DNA of 20,832 nt. Origin: Balamuthia mandrillaris. Taxonomy: Eukaryota > Discosea > Longamoebia > Balamuthiidae. The DNA lies in assembly GCA_031835245.1 (NCBI GenBank), contig JAVKOQ010000659.1:1-20832 (forward strand), written 5' to 3'. Positions within the stretch are counted from its first letter, which is position 1. The number at the start of each line of letters is the position of its first letter. Below the pieces are notes generated by a model. It worked only from the letters and a program-made list of their open reading frames with translations. It did no database searches and was not told the DNA's origin. The translations under genes and the position numbers were made by a program. Positions 11,801-20,533 of this stretch are shown here, in pieces.

Positions 11801-12601
11801 TTTCTTCTTCTTTTTCTTGAGTGTTGGCTCTCCTTCTCCTCCGGTTACCTTCTCCTTCGGTTCTTCTAGATTGCTTGGTTGTACCTTCTCTTCTTTTTCT
11901 GTGTCCTCTGTTGTGGCTGAAGACGATGATTGAGGTGATGGCAATGTATTACTCGCGAGACTCTTCTTTCTTTCTGCTTTCATCATCTGTGCTCTGTTGA
12001 TGAACACAGAATCCGCTTTGTGCAAAGCAATGCCTGGAAATGGCGATGTAGTGGCCTTTCCTTGTCGTTGATATTCGCCTTCTCCCTCTTTTTCTGTTTC
12101 TCGTTCTTCTCCTTTCTTGCCTGACGGCTTCTTCTCGCCCAAGGATCTCCTTCGACTGCTTCCCACATCCAGATTCTTCTCCGGAGAGGAAGAAGAAGGA
12201 GGAAGCTGTGCGGTCTCCAAGCTTGCCTTTCGTGATGTGTTCTTCGCATGCTTATTTTTCTTCTTCTTTTCTTCTTGTTGTGGGTCTTGAACGTACAAAG
12301 GCGGAGGCGGGAAGGAGGAAGCAGTAGACGAAAGGGAATAGGGTAGCGGTGAAGCAAGCGAAGGGTTATTTGGTCCTTTCTTGGAAGGAAAAAGCATCAA
12401 CTTGAATTGTGAGAATAGCTCCTGTTCCTTAGAGTCTTCATCTAAGAATGGGGGCATTCCTTTTACAAACTTTGTAGCTCTCTTCATAAATGTGGGATCT
12501 TGTTCTAAGTAAGCTTGCTCTTCAGAGAGCCACCATAACAACAGCGACAATACCCTTGTGTTTTAAAAAGTCCTCTTAGTTGTGAGCCAGGAACAGAAAC
12601 C

Positions 12602-12637
<36 letters not shown>

Positions 12638-13561
12638 CAAAGAGAGAAGAGAGAGAGTGAGGGAGAGGGTGGGAGAAAGTACAATACCGAATACGAATCT
12701 GGTGCTGCCAGGAGCTTGAGGTCTGGTTATTCGAAGTGTAGAAGGTGGTAAGGCTTTTGAGCAAGTCTCCACAGGTCGTAAAGTATGAATAGGTTGCAAA
12801 TAGTATCTCAATGTACTCTGGTTCTGTATGAAACAGGTTATGGGAGGAATACAAACGTGGGAATAAGAAGAATAGAAGGGGAGGACAGCTCACCAACAAA
12901 GTTTTCATCCAACATCTTCTCCAATAGTCTATCTAGTTTGATGGAGGAAAGAACCATTCTGCCACCATCTGTTACGGTGAAGTTAACCTCCATGGTCGCG
13001 TCTCGCAGGGAGTCAAAGTCCAGAACCATCGTTCGCAACACTGACGCTGGATCCTTCTCATGAATTGGGATGGAGCAACTACCTCCCAGAGAGGGTGAAA
13101 AAGGACTGGCAAGTGTGCCTCCTACTACCGTTCCTCCTCCTTCTTTGGGACGCCATGCACACAACAAGGAAGCAGCAAAGGCAGCCAACAGTGCATCTAA
13201 CGTGGGGTCACTTTCTTCGTTATTGTACTTGTTGGCGGTGTTGTTGCTCGGTTCTTGCTGTTGTAGGTTAACGGATGTGTTCTTCGTGGTTGCAAAACGA
13301 TGGACACATGATAACAAGTGTAGCATGCGATGCAGCAACTCCCAGTTTCGGATAGGAAGTGAGAAAAGAAGGCTGTGGATGGCGCTAGCTCTTACACTCG
13401 GCGATTGTATTTCTGGTTGGTTTGTTTGTCCATATGTTACTGCAAGGAATGATGGAGGGAGAAGGAGGAAGGGGGAAAGAGCGAGAGGAGAGAGAAGAGG
13501 GGGGAGAGGGGAAGGAGAGAGAGGAGAGGGGAAGGAGAGAGAGAAGAGAGGAAGAAGAGAG

Positions 13562-13596
<35 letters not shown>

Positions 13597-15490
13597 CAAA
13601 CCAACTGCGTCGCACAAGCTTCTATATACGCGTTCGGGGACTAAAGAGATCTCCTGTTGAAAGTAGAAGCGCAGAAAGGCGACCACGGCAGGAACGCCCC
13701 ACTCCGACACCAACAACTGTTCGCTCGCAACAACGTGCACCTCCGAAGAAGAAGCAGAGGAAGGAACATAGAACCGCGGAACAGGCAGCTGAAGAGGAGG
13801 CAACCCATCAGAGGACAGTTTGAGGGGGTTAGAGGAAGGAGAGGACGGAGCGGAGGAGGTGGTGGCAAAGAGGTTGCTCGGCGGTCGCGGCGAGGCAATC
13901 GGAGAGGTCGTAACCGAGGAAGAGGCAGAAGAGGGCGGCGAGCAGCCCGCCGAGAGGTCCGCTTGGCTGTTGCTGTTGCCCCACTGCCAACTGCTGTGTG
14001 AGAGAGCCTCTGGAGGAGAGCGAGAAGAGGAGGCGGATGGAGGAATAGGGCAGGCTGCGGAAGGACCCGTCCATGAGGTTGGCGATGTTGGTGTGGTTGG
14101 TGTCGTTGTGGACCACGTGGTGAAGGCACTGGGGAGCTCTTCTTTGTTGTTGCTGTTGCTGTTTTGTCGCTTCATGTCAGCTCGACGGGCTCCTCCCCCT
14201 TTCTTCTTTCGACCGCCTTTGCCTTTGTCATCTTTCGAGTTGTTTGTTTTGTGTTGAAACGAACCCCAGGAGGTTAATTTGGAGCACCACTGGGAAAGGG
14301 AAAGGGAAGGGGAAAGGGGGGGGGGGACGGAAGCACCCACTTTGTAGCATGTCCTTCAGCTCACCCAACCTGGCCATGGCGGAGGGCGATAAGAGCTCCT
14401 CCTTGCAGCTGTCCACGGTGAGGGTCCTCCAAACATCCTCCCTCTCCAAGAAACTCAACGCAAGATGAACCACGAACGGCACTCCCGTTGTCGTTGTGGT
14501 TGCAGCGGCGGCAGCAGCACTGGCAGCCGAGGCAGAAGCAGCAGGAGGCATGCCGGCAGATGGCCGCCGCTTGTTGTTTCGCTGTTGCAGCCGTTTCTCG
14601 ACCTTTCTGAGCTTCCTCTGCTGTTCCTGATGCTGCTTGATGGCGCCCGGTTGTTGGAGTTGGGCTTGCTGTTGTTGCACAAGACGCAGCTGAGGCGGAG
14701 GTGGCGGTGGCGGGGGCAGCGGTGAGAGGGGCACCATCACCAGCGCCGAGTCGCTCTCGACCTCGGAGGAGGAGGGCTCCCCACCCGAGTCTGATGGCGA
14801 GTCCCAATCGATCCCGCGAACAACCACCTGCCGTTGCGTGGTCGTGTCTTTGATGGGTATGGTTTCGAGGCTTGTGCTTCCTGTGTAGAGCCCTTTGGAG
14901 GAGGGCGGAGAGGAGGCAGAACAGCCCGCCGTGATGCCCGTCCTTGTCCGAAGATCCACCTCGGAGAGGCTAGTCGAGAACCGCTGAGTGGGTGCGTCTT
15001 CAGACAATGCAGGAAGTGAACCTTTGCGCAGGCTCGCCACCGCTTTGCCGTTGTTGGTCGATGTTTTCCTTTTCTTCTTCTTTTTCTTTTGGAGAGGAAC
15101 GGTGGCAATGGTGTTACTTGCTTCCCCGTGGTTGTCCTTCTGCACTGGTGGATTGCCGCCAGAGTTGGGTCCCGTTGCCACAGGAACCAAGTCTTCTTCA
15201 AGTTCTTTGCAGGGTTGACAGTCCATGCCCACCGAGGGAGAAAGGGTGGTTGCTGTCGAAGAGGGAGAAGGGGAGTCAGCCTCGCTGTCGCTGTCCCCGC
15301 CTCCTGTACCGAAAATGGCGGATAATCTAAACCGCGACGACCGAGAGGTTCCACCAACATGCGTGTCGACCGTTGTTTCTCCTGGGTTGTTATCGCATTG
15401 GTTGCATTTCTCGAGTTTCTTCCGTCCTCCTCGGCGGGACCAGCTGCCAATCGAAGAGGTTCGTTTTCTTAGTTCTGCTTCCTGTTCCAT
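8831..15490 (-). CDS. RhoGAP - REM - CDC25 (RasGEF) dual small-GTPase regulator
   Basis: Exons on the minus strand: 15490-14341, 14231-13602, 13439-12894, 12823-12688, 12554-9731, 9647-about 9555, 9484-9392, 9325-9199, 9111-8831; 1959 codons plus TAA. The 9555 donor is uncertain (9567 or 9558 also keep phase) and the 9325 acceptor has an in-frame alternative at 9322. Residues 1-335 are low complexity. A RhoGAP fold runs from about 336 to 695 in three pieces (VPFVVHLALSFLEREDVWRT; HVVASEQLL...VVAFLRFYF; AIHSLLFSLPIRNWELLHRM), interrupted by a Ser/Pro-rich insert. REM, the RasGEF N-terminal domain, spans about 745-880 (EPEYIEILFATYSYFTTCGD; RVLSLLLWWLSEEQAYLEQD). A linker of about 830 residues follows. 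The CDC25 catalytic domain is at about 1712-1950 (FDPAAICKELTRID, MRNFNSLFALLGGLNN, KNYACYRQLL, VVPYLG, LVNFDKLR) and keeps its hallmark residues, so Ras exchange activity is likely. The RhoGAP part is degenerate. The start at 15490 was chosen for its A-rich leader; an in-frame ATG at 15547 would add 19 residues. Confidence 0.92.
9684..9722. repeat. Microsatellite (CT on sense strand) plus short tandem duplication in intron 5 of the RasGEF gene
   Basis: A GA run on the plus strand (CT in the transcript) is followed by two tandem copies of AGAGATTTAAG at about 9700-9721. All of it lies inside the 9648-9730 intron. Confidence 0.85.
12605..12635. repeat. (CT)n on the sense strand in intron 4 of the RasGEF gene
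   Basis: GA dinucleotide run on the plus strand within the 12555-12687 intron, embedded in a longer purine-rich stretch that reaches about 12680. Confidence 0.95.
13440..13601 (-). other. Stop-free 162-base intron inside the RhoGAP domain with a homopyrimidine core
   Basis: The donor GTTTGA after 13602 and the acceptor CTTGCAG before 13439 are both phase 1. Splicing joins CDAV to VTYGQTNQ, which suits the domain. The intron is a multiple of three with no in-frame stop, and about 140 of its bases are almost pure pyrimidine on the sense strand. Confidence 0.75.
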
Positions 15491-16104
15491 ATTGTTTTTT
15501 TTTTTTGTTGCTTCTGTCCTGTTCTTTTGAACAAAGTTCAGGAACAAGAGCGAGACAACAGGGTGTCAAGAAGCCCTACGCCGATATTTGTGAAGCGTTT
15601 CTGCCGCCCTTTTGGTTGAGGAAGTACAGGAAGGCACTCGCTATGAGCTTTTTGCTTTCTTTGTTGTTGTGCGAAAAGGCATATGTCATTGTGCTTGGAA
15701 ATGTCTTGGCGGAACCGAAAATCTGTCCTCGCTATTCCCGTGCTCTATCGAGGACACAATAAGCTCGTATTCGTTGCATCATTACTTTTGGTCATACAAA
15801 AAAAAAAGTAAAGAACTTCGGGGGGGGATGTGGGGAAGCTTCTTGAATAGTGTTGCATGCCGGGCTCACACTCATGGGGTGGCGGCGGTCCTCACCACCA
15901 AGCCCAACTGTAGCGTTGGTATAGCCACAAGCCGGTAGCAACAAGCAAAACCAAACTTACCCTTGGCAGCTGCAGTTGCGTGCCTTTTTTTTTTTTTGTA
16001 GCTCCATAAGTTCAACACCTTTCCCGAGGCCTCGCAACAAAGATCTTTGGGTTGACCGCAAAGAAGAGGAAATAGTTTTTGAACATGCAACTTTTTTTTC
16101 TGTG
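15491..16104. other. Intergenic region between tandem genes 4 and 3
   Basis: This 614-base stretch holds the 3' flank of the oxidoreductase gene and the promoter and leader of the RhoGAP-RasGEF gene. Visible items are several A/T homopolymers, a G run near 15822, an inverted repeat GTCCTCG...CGAGGAC at 15725-15755 with a 17-base loop, and an isolated strong donor (GTAAGT) on the minus strand at 15961-15956. No convincing coding exon was found. Confidence 0.6.
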
Positions 16105-17498
16105 CTAAGCAGAGTGATCAGAGGGGAGTTCGCCGTTTTCAGTGCTCCACTTCTCGTAGAAGATGTTGTGCTCGGGCACGTTGCACTGCTGCACCAGCAG
16201 GTCTTTGGTGCTTTGCACCATGTCAACAGGGCCGCACAGGTAGAACCAATCATCTGGAGAGATTTTCACCTGCTCTTTCAACATCTTCTCGTCTACCCTT
16301 CCTCTGAGCCCGTTCCAAGGAATGGGTCGTCCCTTGGCGTCTTTCTCCTTATGTCTGTCATCTTCTTCCTCTTCTTCTCCATTCTCTCCTAGACGAGTGA
16401 CTGTGGGGTAGTATCCGATGATGCCACCTTCTGCCTCTGCCATTTTCCTCATCTCCTTCACAAAGAGCAGTTCGGATGGCCGTTTGGCACTGTGCACCAT
16501 CTTTACCCGGATACGTTTGGCCATGGGCCAACCGTGTGTGACCATATTGCGAGTGGCCTCGAAGACATATCTCGTGATACCCATGAGTGGGGTGATGCCG
16601 ATGCCGCCCCCGATGAGCACCAGTGATTTGAAGTCGCGCTTGTCCTTAGCGAGGTGATAGTGGAAGCTGCCATGGCCACCGTCCAAGTAGAGAATATCAC
16701 CAATCTCTGCTTTGTTATGCAAGTGTCTGTTCAAAAATAAAAACGGTTTTTCAGAAAACAGAACAAGACCAAGAGAAGAGATAACAAGAAGACAAACTAA
16801 GAGGAGAAAAGAGAAACGAGACGAGGAGAGGCGAGATACGCAACTGAACAATAGGGTGAGGCGATAGTTGCGCAGCAAACTGTATTCTACAGCCATCCAT
16901 GCCCATGTTGGGAGCACTGCAGGCACTCAAACCCAGGGTGTAGCCGGTGATTTGTTTTCGCTTGTGCAGGTGCGACATGGTTTTCTTGTTCAGCCCAGCA
17001 GGGGCGTCCTTTGGCAAAAATATGTCGAACCACTGTCCCGGAAGCCACCCAAAAGCCATAGGGGGGTTTTGAACGTCCACCACAAAACTATACACTGAAG
17101 GTGTATCGCTGTGCACATTTTCTATCGTAGCAGCAACCGCTTCATTTTTTTAAGAAAAAAGAGTGAGTGTAATCGTCGGAAGTTGGATGATGGACTGGAG
17201 TAATGGAGTACCAGTGTTGGGAATTGTTGTGATGCGTTCTCCTGGAAAAGAAGAGTAGGCACGACCGACTACAACGGTGTGAAACCGCTGCACAACAAAA
17301 ACAAAAACAAAGGTGTGAAAACAGAAGATACGAAGAGAGGGGGGGGCCGGATTGCGGCTTGAGATGCCGTACGGGGAAACTGGCCAAAGGAACAGAACCG
17401 CTCCGCAACGACGACGCAGCTCTCTTCACCGGAAGAAGGCCACCCCGACCAGGCAAAGCCGACAACAAGCCACAGCCAGAGCGCCGCAACGAGCTCAT
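16105..17498 (-). CDS. OXNAD1-like FAD/NAD(P)-binding oxidoreductase, probably mitochondrial
   Basis: Exons on the minus strand: 17498-17373, 17287-17212, 17139-16845, 16726-16105; 372 codons plus TAG. The protein belongs to the ferredoxin-NADP+/cytochrome b5 reductase superfamily. The FAD half shows LPGQWFDIFLP, then ITGYTLGLSACSAP and FAAQLSPHPIVQHLHNKAEI. The NAD(P) half shows KSLVLIGGGIGITPLMGITR, a glycine-rich dinucleotide loop, then VKMVHSAKRPSELLF, WFYLCGPVDMV and a C-terminal IFYEKW that matches the family's FEKW ending. Motif order matches animal OXNAD1 (about 310 residues) better than cytochrome b5 reductase. The first 60 residues are rich in Arg and Ser with almost no acids (MSSLRRSGCGLLSALPGRGG), typical of a mitochondrial presequence. 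An acidic insert of about 20 residues (EEEEEDDRHKEKD) interrupts the NAD half. The electron acceptor of this family is not known to me. The second exon is the least certain. Confidence 0.88.
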
Positions 17499-17816
17499 CC
17501 TCCTTGTCGCTACTTCTTCTGTTGCTCGGTGTTACGCGATGCTGCACCTATCGTACACTTTTTGTTCTCAGCAGCTGTTCATTGGGAAGGCAGCCCGGCA
17601 GCATTATGGGTTTTTCAAGCTTTCCGCATCATTATGGGAAGTCGACTGGAATTGTTACCTTAAAAAGAAAGAAAACGGAAACAAAAAGAAAGTGGAACAA
17701 CAGAGAAGCCGAATTTTTTTTTTGAGGCGGCAGAGAAAAACGGGGTAGCGGAGGTGTAGCGGTCTCTTGTGAGGAGGGGCTTTGGATTGGAACTCGACGG
17801 CGAGCATTGCTCCACC
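17499..17816. promoter_or_regulatory. Shared intergenic region between divergent genes 4 (OXNAD1-like) and 5 (BRF1)
   Basis: These 318 bases lie between two outward-facing start codons and must hold both promoters. The 9-mer CATTATGGG occurs twice, at 17602-17610 and 17630-17638, in direct orientation 28 bases apart, and is a candidate factor-binding site. No TATA box is obvious. Confidence 0.6.
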
Positions 17817-18775
17817 ATGAGTCTGGTCTGTAAAGTATGTAAAACTGGGGACTATGTGGACAAAACCGAGGATCAGATCATCTGTACAAAATGTGGTTTG
17901 GTACGTTTTTCTAGTTTCGTTGCTTCTCTCTCTCTCTCTCTCCTTTTCTTATCTCTCTCTCTCATTGGAATTTAACAAATACTGACAATGTCGTGCGCAG
18001 GTCATTGCGGAAAACATAGTTGTTAACCATCAAACCTTTTCTGAAAGCTCCAGCGGGGCTGCCACGGCAGATGGCCAGTTTGTGTCCTCTTCTGGACGCA
18101 CTTTTCGTGGCGGAAAGTACGTGTACTTGTTTGTCTCGTTCTATATTTGTACCCGAACTTAGCCTCTGCGTTTGTCATCAGTGTTCCTGGCCTTACCAGA
18201 GAATCCAGAGAGATGACGATAGAGAACGGTAACCCTCATCCTTGGCTCAGAGAAGAAAGTGTGTGCAAGGAAAGCTAAAACGTTGATATCATTTATTTTT
18301 GTGCAACAGGACGGAAACGTGTGCAACAAATGGCAGCTGTGCTGGGCCTTACCAGCTTTCATGTGGAGGCTGCCGTCCTTTATTCTCTTTAGCAGTACAA
18401 CGCAACTTTGTGAAGGGCAGGAGATCGGAGAACGTGGCGTGCGCTTGCCTCTACGTTGTTTGCAGAAGACAAAAAACACCACGTATCCTATCTACCGTTC
18501 TTCTTCGTGGTTAGAGTAAGAAAATGTTAACACTATCTCGCTTTTCTATGATAGATATGTTGATAGACTTTGCGGATATACTGCACACAAATGTGACGAC
18601 CCTCGGTCATACCTTTCTTAACTTTTGCGCTTTGCTTAATCTAAGCGTGCCAACTATCGATCCTTCCCTTTACATCGAAAGATTTGCTTCGAAGCTGCAA
18701 TTTGGAGATAAGCTCCAGAATGTATTACTTCCTTTCAACATCTTTATCGTGTTGAGAAGCGAGATATGACTCTTA

Positions 18776-18808
<33 letters not shown>

Positions 18809-20533
18809 TCTCTCTTTCTCTCAGGTTGCCAATACAGCTTTGCGCTTGGTCCAGAGGATGAAGCGCGATTGGATTATCACGGGTAGGCGGCCATCCGGCA
18901 TTTGTGGCGCTGGTTGGTTTCTCATTCGCCTATTTAAACTTCTCGTTATTGCTCAGTCCTCGTTCTCTCTCGTGTCGTTCTTCTACTTTTTCACTCATTC
19001 ATTTTCACCGTTTCTTTTTTTTCCCTTCTCGCTTGATTTTCTAACTTTGTGCTTATTCTTGCTCGTTTAGCACTAATAATTGCGGCGCGGATTCATGGAT
19101 TCAAAAGGACAGTGGGAGAGGTTGTGAATATTGTACGCATTTGTGATGTTACTCTCCGCAAACGGTGCTTGTTTACCTTACCTTACCTTTTCCTGTTTAT
19201 AAGTTTTCTGACACAAAAAAAAAAACAAAAAAACAACAAAATTAACACATTACTAGGTTGGGCGAGTTTGATAGAACAGCATCCAGCAATCTTACTCCTG
19301 AAGAATTTGAAGTGGTCGAGTTGGAACAAGAAATGGATCCACCTTGTTATACGGAGGGACTCCAGAAAGCAGCCAAACGAAAGCGAAAAGAGGAGCGAAG
19401 AAAACAAAAACAGGGACAGCGAGAGGAACGAGAAAAACAAAAACAAAAAGAGAATGACAAGGCCAAAGAGAAGGAGGTGGAAGACAGCGATAATGTACAA
19501 ACGAGCAACAAAGCGGATGAGATAGTGGTCACCAAAGAACTGCAAGAGGAGATGGAACTTATGCTTAACACAAACGAATTCAAAAATATGGAAGCAGACG
19601 ACACTCAACAAGATGTAGCAGAGACAGAACGGTCGCCCTCCATTACCACCACAAATAGTAATAGTGACAGTGTAAATAGCAGAAAAGCAAGAAAGAGGCG
19701 AAACAGATCAGATGACGAGGGAGAGGAGGAAGAGAGGGATAGCGTGGATAAGGTCATATCCAAACTCACCATGAGCGATGCCTTTAATATCGCCTCTTCC
19801 CTTGAAGAAAGCGCTGGTGGCGAATCCGTTGCCTCTTCCTCTCAAACAGAATCAATTTCTTGCTCTTCTTCCTCCACTTCTTCCTCTACAACATCAACCT
19901 CAACACAAACACACAGCGCTACAAATGGAGGAGATACCGTTTGGAAAGAAGGTCAGCCGTTCTATTGGGAGCTGCTTGAGGAGGACACCGGCAATCTGTC
20001 CGAGCTGGACGATAATGAGCTGGAAGGCTACATCGTAAAGTCAGAGGAAGAAGTGGCCATAAAGAAACAAATCTGGGAGGAGCTGAATGTGGAATATCTG
20101 AAGGAATTGGAAGGTTTGTGCGTTTCTTTCATATTCTCTTTCTTTTTTGCTTTCCTAGCGTTCCGGTTTCCAGTTGTAGTGATTGTGTGTGTCACGGAAT
20201 AACTTACGGCAACAACCCAGAAAAACAAAAGCAAGATGCAATCAAATTCCCCAATGGCAAACCGGAACGGCCTCCAGTAAGTTACCTTTTTTTCTACTTT
20301 GCTTTTTTTTCTTTTTTCGACTCCTCTACCTGTTGTAGCGCCCTCCCAAGTGCTCACAACTTTATAATTGGCAGAGGAAGAAACGAGCAACAGGACCAAC
20401 CCGCCAACGACCTGCCAAGACAGCTGCAGCCGCCGCTGCCTCTGTGCTTGAGAGGAGGACTTCTTCCAAGATCAATTACGAGGCGTTGAAGGGATTGATG
20501 TCACCTTCCAGCTTTGCCAGCGCCAGAAAATGA
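17817..20533 (+). CDS. BRF1: TFIIIB subunit BRF1 (TFIIB-related factor), with apparent one-base frameshift
   Basis: Exons: 17817-17900, 18001-18116, 18182-18228, 18310-18482, 18555-18721, 18825-18912, 19071-19164, 19257-20113, 20221-20276, 20375-20533; about 585 residues if one base is restored in exon 4. BRF1 recruits RNA polymerase III to tRNA and 5S genes within TFIIIB, in the nucleus. A zinc ribbon (CKVC near residue 5, CTKCG near 23) leads into [20 protein letters not shown]. Two cyclin-like repeats follow: [11 protein letters not shown]...RNFVKGRR...[15 protein letters not shown], then [15 protein letters not shown]...[20 protein letters not shown] and [10 protein letters not shown]. 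The BRF1-specific C-terminal region shows [20 protein letters not shown] and ends [15 protein letters not shown] Lys/Glu-rich and acidic linker separates the two parts. The start at 17817 has a CACC leader; an in-frame ATG at 17769 is open but would precede the ribbon with unrelated residues. Exon 4 contains an in-frame TAG at 18390-18392, described in findings. The last exon could instead begin at 20339. Confidence 0.95.
17925..17942. repeat. (CT)n tract in BRF1 intron 1
   Basis: Sense-strand CT run within the 17901-18000 intron, followed by a second, shorter CT run at about 17951-17962. Confidence 0.9.
18775..18822. repeat. (CT)n tract directly upstream of an acceptor in BRF1 intron 5
   Basis: CT and TTTCTC units on the sense strand run straight into the TCAG acceptor before 18825, so here the microsatellite is itself the polypyrimidine tract. 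Confidence 0.95.

Noticed and set aside
13070-13823. Plus-strand Arg/Glu-rich frames
   Set aside because: They are the reverse complement of the CT-rich RasGEF intron and its flanking exons, with no independent splice or start support.
15872-16253. Minus-strand open frames downstream of the oxidoreductase stop as a small gene
   Set aside because: They consist mostly of homopolymer-encoded lysines and the antisense of intergenic DNA, with no conserved motif.
18375-18392. An 18-base intron GTCCTTTATTCTCTTTAG explaining the BRF1 frame break
   Set aside because: It is in phase 0 at the donor but needs phase 1, and it would delete conserved cyclin-fold residues.
18384-18394. Programmed +1 frameshift at CTT TAG in BRF1, like the yeast Ty1 or Euplotes type
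   Set aside because: The conserved downstream frame is reached by -1 or +2, not +1, and no X-XXY-YYZ slippery heptamer or clear downstream structure is present.
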